64,000 nt of DNA from Rhizobium sp. ASV20 (GCF_016429015.1 NZ_JAELTU010000018.1:1-64000); one strand, 5' to 3'; numbered from the stretch's first letter, positions 35,914-44,460 are shown. Numbers and translations are program-made. Notes: a model not told the origin generated them from the letters alone.

Positions 35914-36840
35914 ATGCCCATCAAGATTCCCGATACGCTCCCCGCGTTTGAAACCCTCCAGAGCGAGGGTGTGCGGGTGATGACCGAAACGGTGGCGTTC
36001 CGTCAGGATATCCGCCCCCTTCAGATCGGGCTTCTCAACCTCATGCCGAACAAGATCAAGACCGAGGTCCAGATGGCGCGCCTGGTCGGCGCATCGCCGC
36101 TGCAGGTCGAGTTCTCGCTGGTGCGCATCGGCGCCCACAAGGCGAAAAACACCTCCGAGGAGCATCTGCTCTCCTTCTATGAAACCTGGGAAGAGGTAAA
36201 GCACCGCAAGTTCGACGGCTTCATCATCACAGGCGCGCCGATCGAGCTGCTCGAATATGAAGAAGTCACCTACTGGGACGAGATGAAGCAGATCTTCGAC
36301 TGGACGGCGACCAACGTCCATTCGACGATGAATGTCTGCTGGGGCGCCATGGCCGCCGCCTATCATTTCCATGGCGTGCCGAAGCACACCTTGAAGGAAA
36401 AGGCTTTCGGCGTTTATCGCCACCAGAATCTCGCGCCCTCCTCCGTCTACCTCAATGGCTTCTCCGACGATTTCGCCATCCCCGTCTCGCGCTGGACGGA
36501 AGTGCGCCGCGACGACATCGAGAAGGTTCCGAGCCTGCAGATCCTGATGGAATCGAGCGAGATGGGCGTCTGCCTCGTGCACGAACAAGAGTGCAACCGG
36601 CTCTACATGTTCAATCACGTGGAGTATGATTCCACCTCGCTGGCGGACGAATATTTCCGGGATGTGAATGCGGGCGTGCCGATCAAGATGCCGCACAACT
36701 ACTTCCCACATAACGACCCGGAAATCCCGCCGCAGAACCGGTGGCGCAGCCACGCGCATCTGTTCTTCGGCAACTGGATCAACGAGATCTACCAGACCAC
36801 GCCGTATGATCTGGAGGAGATCGGCCAGGAAAGGACTTGA
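35914..36840 (+). CDS. metA: Homoserine O-acetyltransferase MetA
   Basis: A 308-residue enzyme that acylates homoserine in methionine biosynthesis. The catalytic Cys142 (NVCWGAM), His235 and Glu237 (NHVEYD) fall at the expected numbers. Residue 111 is Glu ([12 protein letters not shown]), and in this family Glu111 goes with acetyl-CoA use and Gly111 with succinyl-CoA, so acetylation is the likelier reaction despite the common succinyltransferase label. ATG 35914 is preceded by GCGAGTGA. It is controlled by the upstream SAM-II riboswitch and followed by a VWA-protein gene three bases after its stop. Confidence 0.95.
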   Translation: MPIKIPDTLPAFETLQSEGVRVMTETVAFRQDIRPLQIGLLNLMPNKIKTEVQMARLVGASPLQVEFSLVRIGAHKAKNTSEEHLLSFYETWEEVKHRKFDGFIITGAPIELLEYEEVTYWDEMKQIFDWTATNVHSTMNVCWGAMAAAYHFHGVPKHTLKEKAFGVYRHQNLAPSSVYLNGFSDDFAIPVSRWTEVRRDDIEKVPSLQILMESSEMGVCLVHEQECNRLYMFNHVEYDSTSLADEYFRDVNAGVPIKMPHNYFPHNDPEIPPQNRWRSHAHLFFGNWINEIYQTTPYDLEEIGQERT

Positions 36841-36843
36841 GGC

Positions 36844-38037
36844 TTGTTCATTCCCTTCTTCCTGAAACTGAAGGAAGCGAAGGTTCCGGTCACGCTCCGG
36901 GAATTCCTGTCGCTGCTTGAGGGAATGGAAGAAGGGATCGCCGACTATGACGTCGAGGCCTTCTACTATCTGGCGCGCACGACGCTCGTCAAGGACGAGC
37001 GCTTCATCGACCGCTTCGACCAGGTCTTCGCCGATTATTTCCGCGGCGTGGAAGCGATCAGCGGCGGTGCCGAGGGGGAAGCGGTCGAAGCAACAACGAT
37101 TCCTGAGGAATGGCTGCGCAAGCTCGCCGAGAGGCATCTGACCGAAGAGGAAAGACGAGAGATCGAGGCCCTTGGCGGTTTCGAGAAACTCATGGAGACG
37201 CTGCGCGAGCGGCTGGCCGAGCAAAAGGGCCGGCATCAGGGCGGCTCGAAATGGATCGGCACGGCCGGCACCTCGCCCTTCGGCGCCTATGGCTACAATC
37301 CGGAAGGTGTGCGCATCGGCCAGGAAACCTCGCGCCATCGCCGCGCGGTCAAGGTGTGGGATCGCCGCGACTTCAAGAATCTCGACGACGGCGTCGAGCT
37401 TGGCACCCGCAACATCAAGGTGGCGTTGAAGCGCCTGCGCCGCTGGGTGCGCGAGGGTGCCGCCGAGGAGCTCGATCTCTCAGGCACCATCCGTTCCACT
37501 GCCGAGCATGGCTATCTCGATGTCCAGACACGGCCGGAGCGACGCAATGCCGTGAAACTATTGATGTTCTTCGATGTCGGCGGCTCTATGGACGATCATA
37601 TCCGCGTGGTCGAAGAGCTGTTCTCCGCCGCGCGATCAGAGTTTCGCCACATGGAATATTTCTACTTCCACAACTGCCTCTATGAAGGCGTATGGAAGGA
37701 CAATCGCCGCCGCCGCGTCGACATTACGGCGACAACCGATCTCATCCGCACCTTCGGCCCCGACTACCGCGTCGTCTTCGTCGGCGACGCCTCTATGAGC
37801 CCTTACGAAATCAACCATCCCGGCGGCTCGGTCGAGCATTGGAACAAGGAAGCGGGCGAAGCCTGGCTCAGCCGGATAACCGGCCATTTCCGTAAATGCA
37901 TCTGGCTCAACCCCGTGCCGGAAAACCACTGGGGCTACACGACCTCGATCTCCATCATCCGCCGCCTGATGAGCGACCGCATGTACCCGTTGACACTTGG
38001 CGGATTGGAGAAGGCGACGCGGGAATTGTCGCGCTGA
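36844..38037 (+). CDS. VWA domain-containing protein (CoxE-like)
   Basis: A 397-residue cytoplasmic protein with a C-terminal von Willebrand A domain. The metal site motif DxSxS reads DVGGS (LMFFDVGGSMDDH, about residue 243), which keeps Asp and the last Ser. The N-terminal part is helical and charged (LKEAKVPVTLREFLSLLEGMEEG). The most plausible start is TTG 36844, with AAGGA upstream, three bases after the metA stop; no nearby ATG fits the conserved N-terminus. It is the expected partner of the MoxR ATPase at 33715. Because it follows metA directly, the metA riboswitch may also control it. Confidence 0.87.
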   Translation: MFIPFFLKLKEAKVPVTLREFLSLLEGMEEGIADYDVEAFYYLARTTLVKDERFIDRFDQVFADYFRGVEAISGGAEGEAVEATTIPEEWLRKLAERHLTEEERREIEALGGFEKLMETLRERLAEQKGRHQGGSKWIGTAGTSPFGAYGYNPEGVRIGQETSRHRRAVKVWDRRDFKNLDDGVELGTRNIKVALKRLRRWVREGAAEELDLSGTIRSTAEHGYLDVQTRPERRNAVKLLMFFDVGGSMDDHIRVVEELFSAARSEFRHMEYFYFHNCLYEGVWKDNRRRRVDITATTDLIRTFGPDYRVVFVGDASMSPYEINHPGGSVEHWNKEAGEAWLSRITGHFRKCIWLNPVPENHWGYTTSISIIRRLMSDRMYPLTLGGLEKATRELSR

Positions 38038-38089
38038 GCATTATATTGATCAACGACTTCAGCCCGGCCGCCACCGCGTCCGAGAGGGT

Positions 38090-38647
38090 CTATGCGCCTG
38101 CCTTGCGATAGGTTGCGACAGAGAGCCAGATTGCCGAAAGCAGGAAGTAGAACGCGCCGAACCCCACATAGGGAGTGATGTCCAAAATCGTCGGCACTGC
38201 CATGCCAAGCGACCGGCTGATCATGAAGCTACCGGCAAGAGCCGATTGGGCACCACTCAGGATCATCACCCATTGTGCCCCGTAGTGACGCCAGCGCCTT
38301 ACCCCCGTGTAGAGCTGCAGCAGCCCCGAAAAGATCGCCCAAGTACCGAACACCGCCAGAACGGCATAGGTGCTGTTGCTGACCGCAACGATCACGGCAA
38401 GCGTGGTGATCGTGCTGACGACGACATTCAATGCTTGGGACGAATTGGCTTTCAGCCCGCCGTTTGCCCGGGCGTCAACCAGATTGGCAAGAGCATCCCA
38501 CGCCGGATAGATCATGAGCAAGAATGCGGTCGCACCCAGTTGCCCGCGAAAGAGAATGGCAGCGGCAATCCAGGCGATGGAGAAGAGTGCACGGAAGAAG
38601 TAATAGGATCGCAGCCAGTGGGACTGGCTCAAGGCGCTATTTGACAT
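38090..38647 (-). CDS. Small multi-pass membrane protein (DUF308-like)
   Basis: A 185-residue inner-membrane protein with about six hydrophobic helices (for example SIAWIAAAILF and LNVVVSTITTLAVIVAV). The layout with paired short helices resembles the DUF308/HdeD group of acid-stress and general membrane proteins, but the match is loose. It is divergent from a TetR gene, and a perfect palindrome CCTACTAGTAGG lies 24 bases upstream, so it is probably repressed by that regulator. No transport function can be assigned. Confidence 0.72.
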   Translation of the reverse strand: MSNSALSQSHWLRSYYFFRALFSIAWIAAAILFRGQLGATAFLLMIYPAWDALANLVDARANGGLKANSSQALNVVVSTITTLAVIVAVSNSTYAVLAVFGTWAIFSGLLQLYTGVRRWRHYGAQWVMILSGAQSALAGSFMISRSLGMAVPTILDITPYVGFGAFYFLLSAIWLSVATYRKAGA

Positions 38648-38671
38648 CGATTGGCTCCAGATTAAAATCTA

Positions 38672-38683
38672 CCTACTAGTAGG
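38672..38683. promoter_or_regulatory. Operator-like palindrome CCTACTAGTAGG upstream of membrane-protein gene
   Basis: A perfect 12-base palindrome, 25 bases before the start codon of the membrane-protein gene. It resembles the CCTACC-N4-GGTAGG site 80 bases away next to the tetR gene, so both may bind the same repressor. Confidence 0.6.
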
Positions 38684-38753
38684 AAGGCAAAACTTGTAAG
38701 TCAACTTGCTACTCAAACACCTCTTTGTGAAGGGTCGGAAACGCCTTGGAACC

Positions 38754-38780
38754 TTGACAAACAACCTACCAGAAGGTAGG
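38754..38780 (+). promoter_or_regulatory. TTGACA box with CCTACC-N4-GGTAGG operator upstream of tetR
   Basis: TTGACA (38754-38759) is followed five bases later by CCTACCAGAAGGTAGG (38765-38780), perfect 6-base arms with a 4-base centre. The site lies where the -10 element should be, 7 bases before ATG 38788. Autorepression is the natural reading. A transcript starting from this promoter would have almost no leader. Confidence 0.62.
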
Positions 38781-38787
38781 CAGCGAC

Positions 38788-39375
38788 ATGAAATCAACGA
38801 CTTCCACGTCCGAAAAAATTCTCGACACCGCACAATCCCTCATCGTTGCGGGTGGCTATAACGGGTTCAGCTATGCTGATATTTCGGCTGCGATAGGCAT
38901 CAGAAAGGCCAGCATCCACCACCATTTCCCGACGAAAGTTGAGCTGGTTTCGGTGCTGGTGGATCGCTATCGGCAGCAGGCGGAGGCCGGTCTGAATTCT
39001 CTTCGCGAGCAGTTCTCAAGCCCTACCGAACAACTGCATTCCTATGTGAATTTCTGGCAGACCTGCATTCGAGATGTCTCGCTGCCCTTCTGCGTCTGCG
39101 CGATGCTTGCCTGCGAAATGCAAATGCTGCCGGCGGAGGTCGCATCCCGCGTCCGCGCGCATTTCAATAGCCTTGCGCAATGGCTTACCTCGGTGCTGGA
39201 AGCTGGAACAAGGGCGAACCTGTTCCACCTGGTCAAACAGCCGGAAGAAGAGGCCCAAATACTGATGGCATCCGTCCATGGAGCAATGCTCTCTGCGAGG
39301 GCTCTCGGCGATCCCGAACTGTTCGCCACGATCGTCTCGCCCCAGATTGCCAGGCTGCTGACTTCGCATAGCTAG
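38788..39375 (+). CDS. TetR-family transcriptional regulator
   Basis: A 195-residue regulator with a TetR DNA-binding domain (ISAAIGIRKASIHHHFPTKVELVSVLV, about residues 33-59) and a helical ligand domain. The F-P-T-K-x-x-L pattern fits the AcrR/QacR group. Two palindromes in the intergenic region suggest autoregulation and control of the divergent membrane-protein gene. The domain contains two cysteines close together (LPFCVCAMLACEM), which might allow redox sensing, though this is speculative. A terminator follows. Confidence 0.9.
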   Translation: MKSTTSTSEKILDTAQSLIVAGGYNGFSYADISAAIGIRKASIHHHFPTKVELVSVLVDRYRQQAEAGLNSLREQFSSPTEQLHSYVNFWQTCIRDVSLPFCVCAMLACEMQMLPAEVASRVRAHFNSLAQWLTSVLEAGTRANLFHLVKQPEEEAQILMASVHGAMLSARALGDPELFATIVSPQIARLLTSHS

Positions 39376-39444
39376 AGAGCGGCCAGCCAAAAGGCCCCAC
39401 AGATGTATCTGCCACACATTCCAATAACCGAAAGCAATGCTGAA

Positions 39445-39469
39445 GAGGGCGGCCCATAACGCCGCCCTC
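39445..39469 (+). terminator. Intrinsic terminator after tetR
   Basis: A perfect 9-bp stem GAGGGCGGC/GCCGCCCTC with a 7-base loop, followed by TCCTGTTTT. It lies between the convergent tetR and acetyltransferase genes and best serves tetR. Confidence 0.75.
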
Positions 39470-39477
39470 TCCTGTTT

Positions 39478-39930
39478 TCAGCCCTTCAGCAGCATATCCG
39501 CATTCTCGAACGGCAGACCCTCGTCGTCTTCGGCTCGCCTCGACAATTCCTTGAACCCAAGGCTCTTGTAGAAGGAGAATGCCTGCGTGTTCTCGGTATA
39601 GACTTCCAGCCGCAGTTCGCCTTTCAGCGTCAGGGCATGGGCGACCAACAGCCTGCCGATGCCATGTCCCTGATATTCCGGTGCGACGAACAGGCCGCCG
39701 ATGAAGGTGCCGAGCAGGCTAATGAAGCCGGCCGGCTTTTCCTGATGGCAGGCGACCCAGGTCTCGGCGCTTGGAAGGTATTGTGTTTCGATCAGAATGC
39801 GCTGCTCAAGCAGGCGCTCTCTGCCGATGAAGGCATGGGCGTGAAGGGATGCTTCAAACCAGATGGTCGATAATGCTTGGAGGTCCGTCGACTCTTGATA
39901 GGCGCGGATCGATATATCCAGGTTTTTCAT
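39478..39930 (-). CDS. GNAT-family N-acetyltransferase
   Basis: A 150-residue acetyltransferase. The acetyl-CoA-binding loop is YQGHGIGRLLV (the Q/R-x-x-G-x-G/A motif), followed by LRLEVYTENTQAFSFYKSLGFKEL, typical of the last strand and helix of GNAT enzymes. I chose ATG 39930 (MKNLDISIRAYQES); the longer reading frame upstream has no family similarity. The substrate is unknown. It stands alone. Confidence 0.85.
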   Translation of the reverse strand: MKNLDISIRAYQESTDLQALSTIWFEASLHAHAFIGRERLLEQRILIETQYLPSAETWVACHQEKPAGFISLLGTFIGGLFVAPEYQGHGIGRLLVAHALTLKGELRLEVYTENTQAFSFYKSLGFKELSRRAEDDEGLPFENADMLLKG

Positions 39931-40306
39931 GATATGACCTGCAGAAAAAATGCAAACAAAGACAGCGTCCAACCGGGACGCTACGAACACCGCCTTGCGC
40001 GGTTCAGATAAAGTCTCTGCGCATAAATCTCCTGCTATCGGTGCGTCGCCCAAAGCAAGCACCTGGATGTGTCCATATCATTTGTGCGCTATCGCGTCAC
40101 CACCAGCGCCTGCGCTTTATCACCTCCTCCTGGCTGACTGTCGTACGCCCTGCACATTTGCAGCGCAGGCTGGCCTTCCGAAACGATAGAGCAAGCTCAA
40201 GGAAGCTTGCTCTATCGTGCTAAATTTCGCGTTCGGACCGGTTGCGGAACGAGAAGAATGGAGGCAGGGTCTGGCCTTGCCTTTTTGATAGTATGGAAGA
40301 GCTGAT
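39931..40306. other. Intergenic region with a perfect 15-bp inverted repeat
   Basis: No credible gene was found in these 376 bases. At 40183-40218 a perfect 15-bp stem (ACGATAGAGCAAGCT with its complement) encloses a 6-base loop. No T-run follows, so it is not a typical intrinsic terminator. The region downstream contains the promoter of the epimerase gene and the site GGAAGAG before ATG 40307. Confidence 0.55.
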
Positions 40307-41332
40307 ATGACGGAAAATGCTTTGCAGCGGGAAGTTTTCGGAAGGACGGCCGATGGGGAAACCGTCTATCGCGTCAAGATCGTCGGCGGCGGTTTGACCG
40401 CGCACGTCATCTCATGGGGTGCCGTCATCCAGGATCTGAGGCTTGAGGGCCACCAGCCTGCCCTGCTGCTCGGCTTCGACAATTTCGCCGACTACCCTGC
40501 CCATTCCTCCTATTTCGGCGCCACACCCGGCCGCTGCGCAAACCGCATCGGCGCCGGCCGCTTCACGCTGGATGGCAAGCAGTACCAGCTGGAACTCAAC
40601 GAGAAGGGCGTCACCCATCTGCATGGCGGCAAGGACAATATCGCCAAGCGCAACTGGACCATCGTCGAGCACGATACTGACCGCGTCGTCCTGAAAATCG
40701 TCGATCCCGATGGCCGCGCCGGCTATCCGGGCAACTGCACGATCCAGGCGACCTATCGCGTGCACGGTAACGGCGAACTGTCGGTCACCTACGAATCGAC
40801 CACCGACCAGCCGACCCTCGCCAATGTCTGCCAGCACGCCTATTTCAACCTCGACGGCCGCGACGACACGCTTGGCCACGACATCATGATCGCCGCCGAT
40901 CACTACACTCCGACCGACGACAAGCAGGTGCCGACGGGAGAAATCCGCTCGGTCGAAGGCACGGTGTTCGATTTCCGCGAGATGTCGCCGATGAAGCGCT
41001 TCGAAGGATCGGAACAGGCGCTTTACGATCACAACTTCTGCCTTTCCAGCGAACGTACGGCCAAACGGTCCGTCGTGCTTGCCCGCAGCGTCAATTCCGG
41101 CGTGTCGCTGGAAGTGCGCACGACCGAGCCCGGCGTTCAATTCTACACCGCCTTCAAGCTCAACGTTCCCGTCCCCGGTCACGACGGCCAAAAGATCGGA
41201 CCCTTTGCGGGCTTCTGCCTGGAAACCCAGGTCTGGCCGGATGCCATCAATCACGAGGGCTTCCCCAATGCGGTGCTCCGCCCGGGTGAGGTATTGCGCC
41301 AGGAAACGGACTATATCTTCACCAAGAACTGA
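40307..41332 (+). CDS. galM: Aldose 1-epimerase (galactose mutarotase)
   Basis: A 341-residue enzyme of the GalM family that interconverts alpha and beta anomers of aldoses. Family landmarks are TPGRCANRIGAGRFTLDG (substrate Arg/Asn), the catalytic His in VTHLHGGKDNIAKRNW and in VCQHAYFNLDG, and the catalytic Glu in GFCLETQVWPD (near residue 307). There is no signal peptide, so it is cytoplasmic. It stands alone between two non-coding stretches and ends in a good terminator. Its sugar preference is not readable. Confidence 0.92.
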   Translation: MTENALQREVFGRTADGETVYRVKIVGGGLTAHVISWGAVIQDLRLEGHQPALLLGFDNFADYPAHSSYFGATPGRCANRIGAGRFTLDGKQYQLELNEKGVTHLHGGKDNIAKRNWTIVEHDTDRVVLKIVDPDGRAGYPGNCTIQATYRVHGNGELSVTYESTTDQPTLANVCQHAYFNLDGRDDTLGHDIMIAADHYTPTDDKQVPTGEIRSVEGTVFDFREMSPMKRFEGSEQALYDHNFCLSSERTAKRSVVLARSVNSGVSLEVRTTEPGVQFYTAFKLNVPVPGHDGQKIGPFAGFCLETQVWPDAINHEGFPNAVLRPGEVLRQETDYIFTKN

Positions 41333-41360
41333 GCCGGGCATGCCCAGCGCTCACAATCAT

Positions 41361-41396
41361 CGGCCGGGCGCTCCAAACGCCCGGCCGTTTCTTTTC
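41361..41396 (+). terminator. Intrinsic terminator after galM
   Basis: A perfect 10-bp stem CGGCCGGGCG/CGCCCGGCCG with a 7-base loop, followed by TTTCTTTTC. Confidence 0.85.
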
Positions 41397-41425
41397 GTGC
41401 TGCGAACAGATTCATCTTGTAAATT

Positions 41426-41465
41426 GGTTCTAAATAGGTTCTAAATAAGATCCATGGATAGAACC
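41426..41465. promoter_or_regulatory. GGTTCTA repeats forming a candidate GntR operator over the start codon
   Basis: GGTTCTAAATA occurs twice in tandem (41426-41436 and 41437-41447). An inverted copy, TAGAACC (41459-41465), lies within the first codons of the gntR gene. The arrangement gives GGTTCTA-N15-TAGAACC across ATG 41454. Autoregulation by the GntR protein is inferred. Confidence 0.6.
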
Positions 41466-42227
41466 AGTTTGATCGCTGAATTGAACAATCGCGGTCTCGG
41501 CGAGGGCACCGGGAGCGGGCCGCTCTATAAGCGGCTGGCACGGGCATTGACGGGGCTTATCCAGGAAGGCCTGCTGAAGTCGGGCACGGCGCTGCCAGGC
41601 GAGCGCGATCTTGCCGGCGCCCTCCAGATCGGCCGGGTGACGGTACGCACGGCCTATCGCGACCTTCTTGCCTCCGGCGTCATCGAATCGCGCCATGGCA
41701 GCGGCACGTTCGTCTCGCAGCATGTCGAGCGCATCGAGCAGCCGCTCTGGCGACTCTCTTCCTTCTCTGCCGACATGCGCTCTCGTGGCCGCGAGCCGGC
41801 CGCCCGCATCCTCCAGCGCACCATCAGCCCGCCATCGCCCGAAGAAACTTTCCTTCTCGGCCTCGGCCTCGATGAGCCCGTGTTGCGGCTCGACCGCCTG
41901 CGCCTTGCCGACGGTCAGCCGCTTGCCATCGAGCGCGCCGTCGTTCCGATCAAGTTCCTTGGCGAAGAAGCCGTGTCCGAGGGGTCGCTCTACGATGCGC
42001 TGGCCGCAAGAGGCTTCAAGCCCGTGCGGGCGCAGCAGAGGCTGACCGCCGTGACGCTGGATCCCACCTCGGCGTCGATCCTGACCGTGAAGGCCGGAGC
42101 CCCAGCGCTTCTTATCGAGCGCGTCTCCCGCCTCGCAGACCAGCGCGTCGTTGAATATACCCGCTCGCATTACCGCGGCGATGCCTATGATTTTGTTACT
42201 GAATTAAGAATTGGAGATGACCTATGA
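41454..42227 (+). CDS. GntR/HutC-family regulator of the amino-sugar operon
   Basis: A 257-residue regulator with an N-terminal GntR winged helix (LPGERDLAGALQIGRVTVRTAYRDLLASGV, residues 44-73) and a C-terminal UTRA ligand domain (LRLDRLRLADGQPLAIERAVVP...VEYTRSHYRGDAYDFVTEL), the arrangement of NagQ/NagR-like regulators. It is the first gene of the operon with the SIS deaminase and nagA. Its stop overlaps the next start (ATGA). It probably senses an amino-sugar phosphate. Confidence 0.92.
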   Translation: MDRTSLIAELNNRGLGEGTGSGPLYKRLARALTGLIQEGLLKSGTALPGERDLAGALQIGRVTVRTAYRDLLASGVIESRHGSGTFVSQHVERIEQPLWRLSSFSADMRSRGREPAARILQRTISPPSPEETFLLGLGLDEPVLRLDRLRLADGQPLAIERAVVPIKFLGEEAVSEGSLYDALAARGFKPVRAQQRLTAVTLDPTSASILTVKAGAPALLIERVSRLADQRVVEYTRSHYRGDAYDFVTELRIGDDL

Positions 42228-43255
42228 GCAACACCCAATCCCTTATGCTGACGGAAGCCGGCCAGTCGCCCGACGTGGTCGCGACGCTGCTTGAAAAGGA
42301 AAAGCCCGCATTTGCAGAGATCGCAAAGCTCTTCTCCTCCGCTCGCCCCTCGCTGATAACAACGGCGGCACGCGGCTCTTCCGACCACGCGGCAACCTTC
42401 TTCAAATATCTGTTCGAAATCTCCTGCGGCGTCCCGGTCGCTTCGGTCGGTCCGTCGATCGCCTCGGTCTATAACGCGCCTCTTCACCTGAAGGGCGGCA
42501 TCCACTTCACCGTATCGCAGTCCGGCGGTAGCCCCGACATCATTGCCCTGCAGGCTGCGGCGAAGAAGGGCGGCGCAACCACCATCGCCGTCGTCAATGT
42601 CACCGACAGCCCGCTCGCCCATGAAGCCGACATCGTGCTTGGCCTCAATGCCGGCAAGGAACAGAGCGTCGCCGCCACGAAATCCTTCATCGCTTCGGTC
42701 GCAGCCCTTGCCGGCGTTACCGCCACGGTTTCGCAGGACAAGGCGCTCGCTGCCGGCCTTGCCAGGCTGCCGGAAGCACTGGCCGCAACCTCAGGCATCG
42801 ACGGCAAGGCCGCCGAGGATGTCCTGTTCAACGCTTCCTCGCTCTATACCGGTGGTCGCGGCCCCGCTTTCGCCATCGCGCTCGAAGCAGCCCTGAAGGC
42901 CAAGGAAACGGCCGGCCTGCACGCCGAAGCCTTCTCGCTGGCCGAACTGATGCACGGCCCGATGCGCCTCGTGCAGCCGGGCTTCCCGATCGTCGCCTTC
43001 TCGCCCGACGACGCCGCCTTCCCCAACAACGCTCAGGCGCTGGAACGTCTGCAGAAGCTCGGCGCGACCGCCGTCTCCTTCTCGACGGCTCCGCTTGCCG
43101 GCATCAACCTGCATATGCCCAGCACCGGCAATGGTCTTCTCGACCCGCTGGTATCGCTGCTCTGCTACTATCGCCTCATTGAAGCGGTAACGCGCCGCAA
43201 GGGCTTCGACCCTGACAAGCCGGCTAACCTCCTCAAGGTGACGGAGACCATGTGA
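42224..43255 (+). CDS. SIS-domain protein, probable glucosamine-6-phosphate deaminase (NagB-II/AgaS type)
   Basis: A 343-residue protein with two SIS domains, similar to the isomerase half of glucosamine-6-phosphate synthase and lacking the glutaminase half. Sugar-phosphate binding elements are ITTAARGSSDHAATFFKY, TVSQSGGSPDII and the C-terminal VTRRKGFDPDKPANLLKVTETM. In operons with nagA such proteins act as NagB-II deaminases, turning glucosamine-6-phosphate into fructose-6-phosphate and ammonia. Coupled to gntR by ATGA and to nagA by TGATG. Function is inferred from context. Confidence 0.88.
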   Translation: MSNTQSLMLTEAGQSPDVVATLLEKEKPAFAEIAKLFSSARPSLITTAARGSSDHAATFFKYLFEISCGVPVASVGPSIASVYNAPLHLKGGIHFTVSQSGGSPDIIALQAAAKKGGATTIAVVNVTDSPLAHEADIVLGLNAGKEQSVAATKSFIASVAALAGVTATVSQDKALAAGLARLPEALAATSGIDGKAAEDVLFNASSLYTGGRGPAFAIALEAALKAKETAGLHAEAFSLAELMHGPMRLVQPGFPIVAFSPDDAAFPNNAQALERLQKLGATAVSFSTAPLAGINLHMPSTGNGLLDPLVSLLCYYRLIEAVTRRKGFDPDKPANLLKVTETM

Positions 43256-44412
43256 TGGACTACAAGGTCTTTACAGGAGCGCGCATCTTCGATGGCGACC
43301 GCTTTCACGAAGACAGCGCGCTCGTGATTGGCAATGGCCGCATTCAAGCCATCACCGGCATCAACGATGTGCCCGGCAACGCCGAAACCATCCAGTTGAA
43401 GGGTGGCGTCCTGTCTCCGGGCTTCATCGATGCGCAGGTGAACGGCGGCGGCGGCCGCATGCTCAACGACGAGCCCTCGCCCGAATCCATGTATCTGATT
43501 GCCGAGGGGCATCGCCCCTACGGCACGACCTCGCTGCTCCCAACCCTCATCACCGATGTCGCAGCGGCAACCACGGCGGCGATCGAGGCGGCAATCGAGG
43601 CGGTAAAGGCCAATCGCGGCGTCGCCGGCCTGCATCTGGAAGGCCCGCATCTGGCGCCGGCCCGCAAGGGTGCGCATCTGGCGGAACTCATGCGCCCGGT
43701 CGAAGACAGCGACGTCAGAACCTTCATCCGTGCCCGCGAGGCTATCGGCACCCTGTTGGTAACCATGGCCGCCGAACAGGTGACCGAGCGGCAGGTACAG
43801 GCGCTTGCCGAAGGCGGCGTCATCGTCAGCATCGGCCATAGCGATTGCACGGCGGAAGCCGCGGATGCGCGTTTCGACGCAGGCGCGCGTGGCGTCACCC
43901 ATCTTTTCAACGCCATGAGCCAGATGGGCCACCGCGCACCCGGCCTCGTCGGCGCCGCGATCGATCATCCGGCGCCCTGGTGCGGCATCATCGCCGACGG
44001 CCACCATGTCGAGCCGACTGCGCTCAGGGTTGCGCTGCGTGCCAAGCGCGGCGAAGGCCGTCTGTTCTTCGTCACCGACGCCATGTCGCTCGTCGGCACG
44101 GATCTTCCGAGCTTCACGCTGAACGGCCGCACGGTCTATCGCACCAAGGGTGGCTATTGCTCGAAGCTGACGCTGGACGACGGCACGCTTGCGGGCTCCG
44201 ACGTCGATATGGCTTCGACCATCCGCTACGGCGTCAACGTGCTTGAACTGCCGCTGGCGGAGGCGCTGCGCATGGCAACCTCCTATCCCGCCCGCTTTCT
44301 GCGGCTTACGGATCGCGGCCATCTGACACCGGGAACCCGCGCCGACCTCGTTCACATCAACGACGGCATCGAAGTCACCGAAACATGGATTGCCGGCCAG
44401 CCTTCGGCCTGA
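43255..44412 (+). CDS. nagA: N-acetylglucosamine-6-phosphate deacetylase NagA
   Basis: A 385-residue amidohydrolase that removes the acetyl group of N-acetylglucosamine-6-phosphate, feeding the preceding deaminase. The family motifs are [12 protein letters not shown], the metal Glu in [11 protein letters not shown], the His in [12 protein letters not shown] and IADGHHVEP, and the catalytic Asp in [11 protein letters not shown]. The start at ATG 43255 overlaps the preceding stop by one base; a GTG one codon earlier is possible. A strong terminator follows, so the second SIS gene is a separate unit or depends on read-through. Confidence 0.95.
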   Translation: MDYKVFTGARIFDGDRFHEDSALVIGNGRIQAITGINDVPGNAETIQLKGGVLSPGFIDAQVNGGGGRMLNDEPSPESMYLIAEGHRPYGTTSLLPTLITDVAAATTAAIEAAIEAVKANRGVAGLHLEGPHLAPARKGAHLAELMRPVEDSDVRTFIRAREAIGTLLVTMAAEQVTERQVQALAEGGVIVSIGHSDCTAEAADARFDAGARGVTHLFNAMSQMGHRAPGLVGAAIDHPAPWCGIIADGHHVEPTALRVALRAKRGEGRLFFVTDAMSLVGTDLPSFTLNGRTVYRTKGGYCSKLTLDDGTLAGSDVDMASTIRYGVNVLELPLAEALRMATSYPARFLRLTDRGHLTPGTRADLVHINDGIEVTETWIAGQPSA

Positions 44413-44418
44413 AACAAC

Positions 44419-44460
44419 GGGGCGCTTCCGCCATTCCTCGAAATGCGGAAGCGCCCCATT
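44419..44460 (+). terminator. Intrinsic terminator after nagA
   Basis: A perfect 13-bp stem GGGGCGCTTCCGC/GCGGAAGCGCCCC with a 13-base loop, followed by ATTTTGTTATT. Confidence 0.85.

Noticed and set aside
39950..40189. 79-codon frame upstream of galM
   Set aside because: No ribosome site, no hydrophobic or family pattern; it overlaps the region just before the perfect inverted repeat.
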